Program-made: the position numbers and the translations under genes
The notes under the pieces: model-generated
Databases searched by the model: none
Told to the model about the DNA's origin: nothing
What the model saw: only the letters and a program-made list of their open reading frames with translations
From: Pseudomonas fluorescens
GTDB lineage: Bacteria; Pseudomonadota; Gammaproteobacteria; Pseudomonadales; Pseudomonadaceae
Length of the DNA stretch: 64,000 nt
Assembly (NCBI RefSeq): GCF_902497855.1
Contig: NZ_CABVHU010000019.1
Span: 1-64,000, forward strand
Direction: 5' to 3'
Shown: positions 7,553 to 15,730 of the stretch, piece by piece
Position numbering within the stretch: the stretch's first letter is position 1
Layout of the letters: the number at the start of each line of letters is the position of its first letter

Positions 7553-7771
7553 ATGAACGCTCATCCAGAAGATTCCGACATCGACGACACCCCTGAATAC
7601 CCACTGCCTTCTCCTACCGACCCGCTTCCACGCGACCAGCGCCCGCCGGATGATGACGCGGGCGTGGAACAAGTGCCGAACGATGATGTGCGGCGCACTG
7701 ACACTGATGTTGAAGCTACGCCTGACGATCCGGACATTGCCGGCAACGATGGCTCCAATGAGCCGAGCTGA
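7553..7771 (+). CDS. Small acidic proline-rich protein
   Basis: A 72-residue protein dominated by Asp, Pro and Glu (for example TDPLPRDQRPPDDDAGVEQ), predicted disordered. GAGAGGTG lies just upstream of the ATG, which supports real translation. It shares its acidic, low-complexity character with the preceding gene but no clear alignment. Function unknown. Confidence 0.6.
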   Translation: MNAHPEDSDIDDTPEYPLPSPTDPLPRDQRPPDDDAGVEQVPNDDVRRTDTDVEATPDDPDIAGNDGSNEPS

Positions 7772-7871
7772 CGCTCGTCCAGGATTTCATCGCCGCTGGT
7801 CGATCGAGCGGCACCTTTAAAAAACCGAGGCGGCCAGAAATCAGGTCAGCACCTTTTAAAGGAGACACTCC

Positions 7872-8261
7872 ATGATCAGGTCAAAATGGACAGCCTTGAC
7901 GGTCGCCGGCGTGTTGTCGGTCGGCTCGATGGCGGTGTTCGCTCAGTCCGATGCGCCCGTCGACAAAGGCGGCATGCCTCCCTCTACAGAGATGAATGCG
8001 GGTTCCGCCGATGGCAATGCCCTGCCACCTGGCTCCATCAAGGGCGGCAATGGCGGTGACGCCAGTGGGAGCAGCACCCGCCCGGGGACGGGAAGCGGGT
8101 CGATGAGTGGTGGGAGCTCGATGGGGAGCGGTTCTGGAAGTGGGTCTGGAGAATCCGGTAGTTCGGGGATGAGCGGCAGCGGCAGTGGTGGCAGTTCGGG
8201 CAGTGCCGGTGGAGGTACCGGTACCGCGGGCGGTGGTACAGGCGGCGCGGGAGGTGAATGA
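7872..8261 (+). CDS. Secreted Gly/Ser-rich low-complexity protein
   Basis: A 129-residue protein with a clear signal peptide (residues 1-24, ending AVFA|Q). A short Pro/Gly spacer follows, then about 70 residues of almost pure Gly and Ser with a few Met and Thr. AAAGGAG is placed ideally before the ATG. Such proteins are probably extended in the periplasm or outside the cell; no catalytic motif is present. It is the last of the run of tiny genes starting at 6131. Confidence 0.7.
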   Translation: MIRSKWTALTVAGVLSVGSMAVFAQSDAPVDKGGMPPSTEMNAGSADGNALPPGSIKGGNGGDASGSSTRPGTGSGSMSGGSSMGSGSGSGSGESGSSGMSGSGSGGSSGSAGGGTGTAGGGTGGAGGE

Positions 8262-8424
8262 ATGGCTGAATCACGGCCATTCTCCAGCACAGGGTTTTGC
8301 ATTCCTCGGACGTGTTGCCGTTGCTCTATGACGGCTGCGCTCGTTATGCTGCTGAAACCTTTAATCAATCGCGGACCCGGCTTGGGCCGAGTTTCGGGAT
8401 GTCATTAAAAACGGATCAGAAGCG

Positions 8425-9120
8425 ATGAATGCTGCGCTGAATGAATTCGGCCCGATAAAGGCCGTGATTTTCGATATGGACGGCTTGCTGCTGGACACCG
8501 AGGGCATTTACACCGAAGTCACCTCCCTCATTGCCGGGCGTTATGGACGGACCTTCGACTGGAGCGTCAAACAGAACATCATCGGCCGTGGTGCGGGTGA
8601 TCTGGCGCGGTATGTGGTCGAGGCGCTGGACCTGCCGATTACCGCCGAAGAGTTTCTGCAGATCCGGGAACCGCTGATGCGCGAGCGTTTTCCAGCGGCG
8701 TTGGCGATGCCGGGTGCCCAGGAACTGGTTCGGCATCTGAAGGCCAACAACATTCCGATCGCGGTGGGCACCAGTTCCTCGCGTCAGTCGTTTGGCCAGA
8801 AAACCACCTTGCACCGCGACTGGTTTGCGCTGTTCGACTTCATCGTCACCGCCGATGATCCGGAAGTCGGCGCGGCCAAGCCGGCACCGGATATTTTCCT
8901 CACTGCTGCGCGGCGCCTGGGCGTATTACCCGAGGACTGCCTGGTGTTCGAAGATTCGCCGTTCGGTGTCACGGCGGCGAAGGCGGCGGGGATGACGGCG
9001 ATTGCGATTCCGGACGCGGCGATGGCCGACGAAAAGTACGCACACGCCGATGGCATTCTTCGTACGTTGAAGGCGTTCAATCCGAGTGCCTGTGGATTGC
9101 CGCACCTCGACTGGGCTTGA
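8425..9120 (+). CDS. HAD-superfamily phosphatase (subfamily IA)
   Basis: A 231-residue haloacid-dehalogenase-type hydrolase. Motif I is FDMDG near residues 15-19 (nucleophile and acid aspartates), motif III is KPAPDIF near 152 and motif IV is FEDSPFG near 175, with the small alpha-helical cap between motifs I and II. The pattern LDTEGIYTEV and EDSPFGVTAAKAAGM is typical of the group holding pseudouridine-5'-phosphatase and beta-phosphoglucomutase, so a sugar phosphate or nucleotide is the likely substrate. It is a single gene. Confidence 0.85.
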   Translation: MNAALNEFGPIKAVIFDMDGLLLDTEGIYTEVTSLIAGRYGRTFDWSVKQNIIGRGAGDLARYVVEALDLPITAEEFLQIREPLMRERFPAALAMPGAQELVRHLKANNIPIAVGTSSSRQSFGQKTTLHRDWFALFDFIVTADDPEVGAAKPAPDIFLTAARRLGVLPEDCLVFEDSPFGVTAAKAAGMTAIAIPDAAMADEKYAHADGILRTLKAFNPSACGLPHLDWA

Positions 9121-9201
9121 CGACGGGAAATAATGCGGGAGCGACGGTGCGACGATTCGACTTGCTCGCCCCCACAAAGTATTGCGGTTGACTGATCTAT
9201 G

Positions 9202-9948
9202 TCAGGCGCCGAAACCACCGTCGATGGTCAGGCTGGCACCGGTGATGTAACCGGCTTCGGGGCCCACCAGGTAAGCGACGAAACTGGCGATTTCTTCCAC
9301 TTGGCCGTAGCGACCCACTGCCATCAACGGAATCAGGCTATCGGCGAAGTCGCCGCTGGCCGGGTTCATGTCGGTGTCGACCGGACCCGGTTGCACGTTG
9401 TTGATGGTGATGCCCCGTGGGCCAAGATCGCGAGACAGGCCTTTGGTCAGGCCGACCAGCGCCGATTTGCTCATGGCGTAGGGCCCACCGCCGGCGAAGG
9501 GCATGCGCTCGGCGTTGGTGCTGCCGATGTTGATGATGCGACCGCCTTCGGTCATGTGCCGGGCGGCGGCCTGGGTGGCGATGAATACGCTGCGCACGTT
9601 GATCGCCAGGGTCTGGTCGAAGTCTTCGAGTGTGAAGTCTTCCAGCGGTGCGACAGCCAGTACGCCGGCGTTGTTGACCAGGATATCCAGGCGACCGAAA
9701 GCTTCGACTGTGGCAGTGACGGCGTTGCGGATGGCCTCGGCGTCGGCACTGTCAGCCTTGATGGCCAAGGCTTTGCCGCCGTTGGCGGTGATGCTGTTCT
9801 GCAATTCTTCAGCCTTGGCCGTGGAACTGACATAGGTGAAGGCGACTGTCGCGCCTTCAGCGGCCAGGCGTTTGACGATGGCTGCGCCGATACCGCGGGA
9901 ACCGCCTTGAATCAACGCCACTTTGCCGCTGAGGTTCTGAGTAGTCAT
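9202..9948 (-). CDS. SDR-family NAD(P)-dependent oxidoreductase
   Basis: A 248-residue classical short-chain dehydrogenase. The cofactor motif GGSRGIGA sits at residues 15-22, NNAG near 90, and the catalytic YAMSK near 157. The C-terminus ends TIDGGFGA as usual. A start at 9948 is supported by GGAG seven bases upstream; a longer frame exists but begins inside the divergent promoter. It is divergent from a LysR gene about 125 bases away, which very probably regulates it. Substrate unknown. Confidence 0.88.
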   Translation of the reverse strand: MTTQNLSGKVALIQGGSRGIGAAIVKRLAAEGATVAFTYVSSTAKAEELQNSITANGGKALAIKADSADAEAIRNAVTATVEAFGRLDILVNNAGVLAVAPLEDFTLEDFDQTLAINVRSVFIATQAAARHMTEGGRIINIGSTNAERMPFAGGGPYAMSKSALVGLTKGLSRDLGPRGITINNVQPGPVDTDMNPASGDFADSLIPLMAVGRYGQVEEIASFVAYLVGPEAGYITGASLTIDGGFGA

Positions 9949-10072
9949 ATCGATCTCCAAGTCCCGAGGCGAGGTGTCTCGGTTGATGGAGCCTAGTATC
10001 GATTCAGGATTACAGGCTGTGTAGACGGTAATTGCGATAGTCTGTGTAAACCAGAAGTTTATAGTGGCGCTT

Positions 10073-10996
10073 ATGGAAACCTTCAGCAGTATCGAATGCT
10101 TCGTGCGCAGCGCCGAAGTCGGTAGCTTTGCCGAAGCCGCGCGGCGCTTGAGCCTGACCCCGGCGGCGGTGGGCAAGAGCGTCGCCAAGCTTGAGGCTCG
10201 ATTGGGTGTGCGACTGTTCCAGCGCAGCACCCGCAGCCTGACATTGACCGAAGCCGGTCATCTGTTTCTCGGCGAGGTCAGCGCCAGCCTGCTCACGATC
10301 CAGAATGCCGTGGCCAATCTGGCCAGCGCCGAAGGACGACCGGCCGGCACATTAAAGGTCAGCATGGGCACCGTGTTCGGACGCTTGTACATCGTGCCGT
10401 TGCTCGGGGAGTTTCTGCGACGGTTTCCGGCCATCAACCCGGACTGGCATTTCGATAATCGGCAGGTCGACCTGATCGCCCAGGGCTTCGACGCGGCCAT
10501 CGGCGGGGGCTTCGAACTGCCTCAGGGCGTGGTGGCGCGCAAGCTGACGCCGGCGCATCGGGTATTGGTGGCTTCAGTCGACTATCTGGCGCAGCGTGGG
10601 TCTGTGGTCGAGCCCGATGATCTCAAACATCATGACGGGATCCTGATTCGATCGCCGCAAACCGGTCGCGTGCGCTCCTGGCAGTTGACCAGCAGCACCC
10701 AACAACACAGTCCATTGACGCTCAAGGCACGGATGACGATGAGTGATTCCGAAGCGGCCTGCGCCACTGCAGTCCAGGGCTTGGGCATCGCGCTGGTGAG
10801 CATGCCGTTCGCCGTGGGTTATCTGGAGGCCGGGACGTTGCAGCGGGTGTTGCCGCAGTGGTACGTCGACGATGGCAACATCTCGATCTATTACGCTGAG
10901 CACAAACTGCTGCCGGGCAAGACCCGGGCGTTTGTGGATTTCATTATTGAGCAGTTTGCGGAGCGGGGGTTGGGGCAGCGGTTCAGTGCTTTTTGA
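10073..10996 (+). CDS. LysR-family transcriptional regulator
   Basis: A 307-residue LysR-type regulator. The winged helix-turn-helix covers residues about 3-62 (FAEAARRLSLTPAAVGKSVA, then LFQRSTRSLTLTEAG), followed by the substrate-binding domain. It belongs to the CrgA-like branch that often sits next to a dehydrogenase. Divergence from the SDR gene suggests it controls that gene and itself from the shared 124-bp region. The ATG at 10073 is preferred to the GTG at 10064 because it begins METFSSIECFV as in relatives; both ribosome sites are weak. Confidence 0.85.
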   Translation: METFSSIECFVRSAEVGSFAEAARRLSLTPAAVGKSVAKLEARLGVRLFQRSTRSLTLTEAGHLFLGEVSASLLTIQNAVANLASAEGRPAGTLKVSMGTVFGRLYIVPLLGEFLRRFPAINPDWHFDNRQVDLIAQGFDAAIGGGFELPQGVVARKLTPAHRVLVASVDYLAQRGSVVEPDDLKHHDGILIRSPQTGRVRSWQLTSSTQQHSPLTLKARMTMSDSEAACATAVQGLGIALVSMPFAVGYLEAGTLQRVLPQWYVDDGNISIYYAEHKLLPGKTRAFVDFIIEQFAERGLGQRFSAF

Positions 10997-11021
10997 GCCA
11001 GGCTTGGGACCGAGGTGTTGC

Positions 11022-11098
11022 CTTCGCGAGCAGGCTCGCTCCCACAGGAGATTTGTGAGCGCCGCAGAGCCCCTGTGGGAGCGAGCCTGCTCGCGAAG
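11022..11098. repeat. REP inverted pair
   Basis: cgcgagcaggctcgctccc and its inverted copy flank a roughly 35-bp centre. This is the usual arrangement of Pseudomonas REP doublets. It lies between the convergent LysR and racemase-like genes. Confidence 0.85.
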
Positions 11099-11113
11099 AA
11101 CGATAACGCGGTC

Positions 11114-11842
11114 TTACCTGCCAAACCTTCCAGGCCAACCCACAATTTTTTTCGGCCGGGGCGTCGCATAAGTCCGCACCTTCGACGTCGACAGCCCCAA
11201 CCGCACCAACGACTCGGCAATCGTCACCGCCGCCGTCACACCATCCACCACCGGCACCCCCGTGCGCTGGCGAATCTGCTCGTCCAACCCGGCCATGCCG
11301 CCGCATCCCAGGCAAATCACCTCGGCCTTGTCCTCAAGCACCGCCAATTCCGCCTGGCGGACAATGGCCTCCAGCGCGCGCTCCGGATCGGACTCCAGCT
11401 CCAGCACGGCCAAGCCACTGGCGCGCACTGACGCACAGCGGTCCCAGAGTCCCGACAGCTTGAGACGATCCTCGATCAGCGGCACGGTGCGGTCCAGCGT
11501 CGTGACCACCGAATAGGCATGGCCCAGAAACATTGCGGTGCTGGCGGCCGCATCGGTGATATCCACCACCGGCACGTTGAGCAACTCCTGTAACCCTTCG
11601 CGGCCGTGCTCGCCGTAACCGGCCTGGATCACCGCGTCAAAGGGTTGCTCGTAGGCCAGTACCCGATCCATCACGGCGATGGCGGCCAGGTAGCTTTCGA
11701 AGTTGCCTTCGATGGAATCGGCGCCGAAGTAGGGCGTCAGGCCAATGATTTCGGTGCCGGGCGCAGCCACGGACTGCGCCGAGCGAGCGATAGCCTGGGT
11801 GATGGATTCGGTGGTGTTGACGTTGACCACGAGAATGCGCAT
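11114..11842 (-). CDS. Asp/Glu/hydantoin racemase superfamily protein lacking one catalytic Cys
   Basis: A 242-residue member of the Asp/Glu/hydantoin racemase superfamily. The phosphate/carboxylate-binding start VNVNTTESIT is present, as is the second catalytic cysteine (LGCGGMAGL, Cys180). The position of the first cysteine, normally in an IACFGDPG-type segment, reads IQAGYGEHG, with Gly75 in its place. Two-cysteine racemases need both residues. A Gly/Cys pair is the pattern of arylmalonate decarboxylase-type enzymes. The gene lies 56 bases after an NCS1 permease in the same direction, so substrate uptake and processing are probably linked. Hydantoin or allantoin racemase is the default annotation, but the residue change makes it uncertain. 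Confidence 0.75.
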   Translation of the reverse strand: MRILVVNVNTTESITQAIARSAQSVAAPGTEIIGLTPYFGADSIEGNFESYLAAIAVMDRVLAYEQPFDAVIQAGYGEHGREGLQELLNVPVVDITDAAASTAMFLGHAYSVVTTLDRTVPLIEDRLKLSGLWDRCASVRASGLAVLELESDPERALEAIVRQAELAVLEDKAEVICLGCGGMAGLDEQIRQRTGVPVVDGVTAAVTIAESLVRLGLSTSKVRTYATPRPKKIVGWPGRFGR

Positions 11843-11898
11843 GGAAAGTCCTTATGACGGATGGTTCTGCGGCCCGACATCGTCGGGCCGTCACGGGT

Positions 11899-13440
11899 TT
11901 AATGACTGACGTTGTCGACCGCGATGGATTCGCCGCTGACGTCGGCGTAGTGCGGTTGCCGTTTGGTGATAATCAGGTAGAGCATTGCGGCGATACCTGC
12001 GCCAATCAGCCAGGAGAAGGGCGATACGCTGTGGAAACCCGGCACCAGCGCCAGGACGATGGCGATCAGCGCTGCAGGAATGAACGCTGCCACGGCGCGC
12101 AGATTGACCCCGCGGCTGTAGTAATAAGCGCCGTTGGGATCTTCGCTGTACAACTGCGGCACGTTGACCTGTGCTTTTCGTACAAGCCAGTAGTCGACCA
12201 TGATCACCCCGTACAGCGGGCCGAGCAAGGCGCCGAGGCCGGACAGGAAATACACGATCACCAGTGGGCTGTTGTAGAGGTTCCAGGGCAGGATCAGCAC
12301 GGCAATGGTCGCGCTGATCAGCCCGGCGCGGCGGAACGTCAGGTATTTGGGCGCCAGGTTGCTGAGCACGAACGCCGGGGCGACAAAGTTGGCCATGATG
12401 TTTACCGCAACAGTCACGATCAGGAAGGCCAGGCAGCCGAGCACGAGGAAGAAGGTGTTGTGAATCGAGGCGATGATTTCAGTCGGGCTTTCGATGATCC
12501 GGCCATTGATCTGAAATTGCGCACCGCAGAGCAGGACGGTGATGCTGGCAAACACCAGGATATTCACCGGCAAGCCCCAGAAATTGCCGACTTTGATCGT
12601 CTTGCGGCACGGCGAAGAACGGGCGAAGTCACAGAAATTCAGGATCAAGGTGCCGTAGATCGACAGCCACAACGCACCGCCGGCAAAGATGTTGCGCCAC
12701 ATCTCGCCGCCGGTCAGCGGTTCCCGGATCGACCAGGCGATGGTTGCATTGGCCTGGAAGTACATCCACCCGGCGAGGGAGGCGACGGTCAGCAAAATCA
12801 CCGGTCCGGCAAACGCCTCGTAGCGCCGCACCATCTCCATGCCATAGGCGAGGATCGCCAGTTGCACTAACCAGATCGCCACGAAACAGATCCAGCCCAG
12901 GCTCGACAGGCCAAGGATCGAATTGTGGTCGTAGTCGGCGAACCCGGGGTGCACCGCCGTCAACAACACGCGTAGCACTACGGACGCCAGGTACGTCTGA
13001 ATTCCGAACCAGGCAATGGCGATGATGGCGCGGATCAACGCAGGAATCTGCGCCCCGTGTATACCGAAACTGATCCGGCTGATGACCGGGAACGGCACGC
13101 CGGTCTTCTGGCCCATGTAACCGGACAGGTTCATGAACCCGTACACCAGCGCGGCACCGATGCCCAGGGACAGCAGAATCTGCCAGCCACCCAGGCCCAA
13201 GGCATACAGGCCGATGGCGAAGGAGTAGTTGGCGATGTTGTGAACGTCGTTGGTCCACAGGGCAAAGATGCTGTAGCGGCCCCAGCGCCGACCTTCGGCC
13301 TTGGTCGGTGCCAGGTCTTTGTTGTGCAGACGCGGGCTGAGTACCACAGGTCCTTGAAACGTTTGATCGTAAGCGGCAGGTTCGGGGTGAGAGGAGGGCA
13401 GATCCAGCGCGATGTTGTTATTGGAGAGGCTAGTACGCAT
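11899..13440 (-). CDS. NCS1-family nucleobase/hydantoin/allantoin permease
   Basis: A 513-residue polytopic membrane protein of the nucleobase:cation symporter-1 family. About 12 hydrophobic segments are seen, with the family signature around LWTNDVHNIANYSFAIGL in helix 1. The start at 13440 has AGGAG nine bases upstream; the longer frame to 13542 adds an unlikely basic leader. It is the first gene of a two-gene unit with the racemase-like gene. An imperfect palindrome ATTGTATACAAA lies 169 bases before the start and may be a GntR-type operator. Likely substrates are hydantoins, allantoin or nucleobases. Confidence 0.88.
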   Translation of the reverse strand: MRTSLSNNNIALDLPSSHPEPAAYDQTFQGPVVLSPRLHNKDLAPTKAEGRRWGRYSIFALWTNDVHNIANYSFAIGLYALGLGGWQILLSLGIGAALVYGFMNLSGYMGQKTGVPFPVISRISFGIHGAQIPALIRAIIAIAWFGIQTYLASVVLRVLLTAVHPGFADYDHNSILGLSSLGWICFVAIWLVQLAILAYGMEMVRRYEAFAGPVILLTVASLAGWMYFQANATIAWSIREPLTGGEMWRNIFAGGALWLSIYGTLILNFCDFARSSPCRKTIKVGNFWGLPVNILVFASITVLLCGAQFQINGRIIESPTEIIASIHNTFFLVLGCLAFLIVTVAVNIMANFVAPAFVLSNLAPKYLTFRRAGLISATIAVLILPWNLYNSPLVIVYFLSGLGALLGPLYGVIMVDYWLVRKAQVNVPQLYSEDPNGAYYYSRGVNLRAVAAFIPAALIAIVLALVPGFHSVSPFSWLIGAGIAAMLYLIITKRQPHYADVSGESIAVDNVSH

Positions 13441-13608
13441 TCCGGCAGGCTCCTGAAGCTTGGCGCCGCGATGACTGTGCATGAGCGAAGGCTCGACAAA
13501 TCTTCGTCGCGGGGCCGTAAGCATCATTGATTTACGGGGCATCTGCAGCCTGTACGGGATAGGGCGCTTCAGGCTTGCGGATCTAAAGTGTTTTTATGTT
13601 TTGATGTA

Positions 13609-13620
13609 ATTGTATACAAA
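13609..13620. promoter_or_regulatory. Candidate GntR-type operator upstream of NCS1 permease
   Basis: The sequence ATTGTATACAAA, with symmetric core TTGTATACAA, resembles FCD-GntR operators. It is very similar to ATTGTGTACAAT at 61981-61992 in front of a GntR gene. The regulator that binds here is not identified. Confidence 0.35.
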
Positions 13621-13899
13621 ACATGTATGCACTAAAGCCAGATCTATGCCAGTTGCCGAGCTATCAATCGCGGTGCTAATTTCGTTTTGTTATCTTGATT
13701 AGATAAGCAATTGAAATTAAGGAAAAATAAATTGACCCATTGGACGGGTATTTATTTGTCGGCGGGGTTTGTGAGAAAGACCGGCTGGGAAAGTCAGGAA
13801 AGGAGGATGTAACTTTTTGGGGCGTCGAAACGAAAAGTGCACACAAAAATGGCACCTATGGTGACATTCGTGTGTACACATTTATTAGCGGGTCGCTTC

Positions 13900-14001
13900 C
13901 TGTAGGAGCGAGCTTGCTCGCGAAAAACCTCCAGACAACGCGTCCATCCAGATCGCACGCGTCTTCGTTGAGACCATCGCGAGCAAGCTCGCTCCTACAG
14001 G
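13900..14001. repeat. REP inverted pair
   Basis: tgtaggagcgagcttgctcg and its inverted complement at the right end, with about 55 bp between. The 458-bp gap between the permease start and this pair otherwise holds only the operator-like palindrome and an AT-rich stretch. Confidence 0.85.
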
Positions 14002-14022
14002 GAATTGCATCAAGCCGGAGAA

Positions 14023-14763
14023 TTACGCCTTGGACTTGCTGATGATATTCCCCGCATGCAACCCGCATTCTTTCTGCGTCGCTTCTTCCCACCACCAGCG
14101 ACCTTCGCGCTCGTGCTGGTTCGGCAGCACCGGACGGGTGCAAGGTTCGCAGCCAATGCTGATGAAGCCGCGCTCATGCAGGCTGTTGTACGGCAGCTCG
14201 AGCATGCGGATGTAACCCCAGATCTCTTCGCTGGTCATCTGTGCCAGCGGGTTGAATTTGTACAGGGTGCGTTCCGGCGTCGAAAACGCGGTGTCGATTT
14301 CCATCACGGCGACGGCGCTGCGGGTGCCCGGGCTCTGGTCGCGACGCTGGCCGGTGGCCCAGGCCGTCACGCCGGACAACTTGCGACGCAGTGGCTCGAT
14401 CTTGCGGATACCGCAGCATTCGCCATGGCCGTCCTTGTAGAAACTGAACAGGCCTTTTTCCTTCACGAAGGGTTCAAGTTTCGTGTAGTCCGGTGACACC
14501 AGTTCGATGTCGATCTTGTAGTGCTCGCGCACCTGATCGATGAAACGATAGGTCTCGGGGTGCAGGCGGCCGGTGTCGAGGCTGAACACCTTGACGTTTT
14601 TGTTCAGCTTCCAGGCCATGTCCACCAGCACCACGTCTTCGGCGCCGCTGAAAGATATCCACAGGTCATCGCCGAACTCGGCGAACGCGAGTTTCAGGAT
14701 GTCCTGGGCGGATTTGTTGGCATAGGTCGTGGCGAGTTCCACGACATCGAACGATGGGCTCAT
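14023..14763 (-). CDS. cysH: Adenosine 5'-phosphosulfate reductase
   Basis: A 246-residue assimilatory sulfonucleotide reductase, reducing APS to sulfite with thioredoxin. The PP-loop-type SFSGAED is at residues 38-44. Four cysteines for a [4Fe-4S] cluster are visible, Cys116-Cys117 (ECCGIRK) and Cys205/Cys208 (GCEPCTRP). The catalytic cysteine lies in KECGLH (about 233). The cluster cysteines mark the APS-specific rather than PAPS-specific type, as known for Pseudomonas. It is divergent from thrH. Confidence 0.95.
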   Translation of the reverse strand: MSPSFDVVELATTYANKSAQDILKLAFAEFGDDLWISFSGAEDVVLVDMAWKLNKNVKVFSLDTGRLHPETYRFIDQVREHYKIDIELVSPDYTKLEPFVKEKGLFSFYKDGHGECCGIRKIEPLRRKLSGVTAWATGQRRDQSPGTRSAVAVMEIDTAFSTPERTLYKFNPLAQMTSEEIWGYIRMLELPYNSLHERGFISIGCEPCTRPVLPNQHEREGRWWWEEATQKECGLHAGNIISKSKA

Positions 14764-14936
14764 CAGGGCGGCTTCCTACAGGTCAGTGGCGCTGGGCGCT
14801 CTATATGGGGTTGATGGTAACAAAATCCTGCAGCGACTGGCGCGCCCTCTGCGTTGCGCGGGCCGGCCCGAGTCGCTAGAGTTCGGCAGTCCTTTTGCTC
14901 GCTCGACTCAATAATCACTACAAATGGGAGTGTCTC

Positions 14937-15554
14937 GTGGAAATTGCCTGTCTGGATCTTGAAGGTGTGCTGGTCCCGGAAATCTGGATCGCCTTTGCCG
15001 AAAAAACCGGGATCGAATCCCTCAAGGCCACCACCCGGGACATCCCCGACTACGACGTGCTGATGAAGCAGCGCCTGCGGATTCTCGACGAACATGGCCT
15101 GAAGCTGTCCGACATCCAGGAAGTGATCGCCACGCTCAAGCCGCTGGACGGTGCCGTCGAGTTCGTCAACTGGCTGCGTGAGCGGTTTCAGGTGGTGATT
15201 CTGTCGGACACCTTCTACGAGTTTTCCCAACCGCTGATGCGTCAGCTGGGCTTCCCGACCCTGCTTTGCCACCGCTTGATAACGGATGACACCGGTCGGG
15301 TGACGAGCTATCAGTTGCGTCAGAAAGATCCCAAGCGCCAGTCGGTATTGGCCTTCAAGAGCCTCTACTATCGGGTGATTGCGGCGGGGGATTCCTACAA
15401 CGACACCACGATGCTGGGCGAGGCGGATGCAGGGATTCTGTTCCATGCGCCGGACAATGTGATTCGCGAGTTTCCACAGTTTCCGGCGGTGCACAGCTTT
15501 GAAGAGCTGAAGCAGGAGTTTATCAAGGCTTCGAATCGGGCCCTGAGTTTGTAG
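14937..15554 (+). CDS. thrH: Bifunctional phosphoserine phosphatase / homoserine phosphotransferase ThrH
   Basis: A 205-residue HAD enzyme that fits Pseudomonas ThrH in length and sequence. The nucleophile motif is LDLEG at residues 6-10 (a Glu where most HADs have Asp), and the metal site is GDSYND near 153. ThrH moves phosphate from phosphoserine to homoserine, linking serine and threonine synthesis. The start is GTG at 14937, with GGGAG eight bases before it; the earlier frame start has no such site. Divergent neighbour of cysH. Confidence 0.93.
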   Translation: MEIACLDLEGVLVPEIWIAFAEKTGIESLKATTRDIPDYDVLMKQRLRILDEHGLKLSDIQEVIATLKPLDGAVEFVNWLRERFQVVILSDTFYEFSQPLMRQLGFPTLLCHRLITDDTGRVTSYQLRQKDPKRQSVLAFKSLYYRVIAAGDSYNDTTMLGEADAGILFHAPDNVIREFPQFPAVHSFEELKQEFIKASNRALSL

Positions 15555-15570
15555 TCGATTTCGCGGGCGC

Positions 15571-15597
15571 CTTCGCCGGCAAGCCGGCTCCTACAGG
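15571..15597. repeat. Single REP element
   Basis: cgccggcaagccggctcctaca is a half-REP without an inverted partner. It lies directly before the nested palindrome at 15607. Confidence 0.7.
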
Positions 15598-15606
15598 TTT
15601 GTGTTT

Positions 15607-15712
15607 GATCGTTCCCACGCTCCGCGTGGGAATGCCTCAATGGACGCTCCGCGTCCGCTTTGGGACGCGGAGCGTCCCGGGCTGCATTCCCACGCGGAGC
15701 GTGGGGACGATC
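15607..15712. repeat. Nested ~106-bp palindrome (copy 1 of 3)
   Basis: gatcgttcccacgctccgcg begins the element and its inverted complement ends it. Inside are two further hairpins, ggacgctccgcgtcc and gggacgcggagcgtcccg. The same design recurs at 49228-49340 and 62865-62975. It sits between thrH and pabB, which converge. Confidence 0.85.
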
Positions 15713-15730
15713 AACTTGCCGGCGAAGCTC

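Noticed and set aside
14937..15554. Annotation as a simple SerB phosphoserine phosphatase
   Set aside because: The DLEG nucleophile region, 205-residue length and lack of an ACT-type N-terminal domain match ThrH instead.
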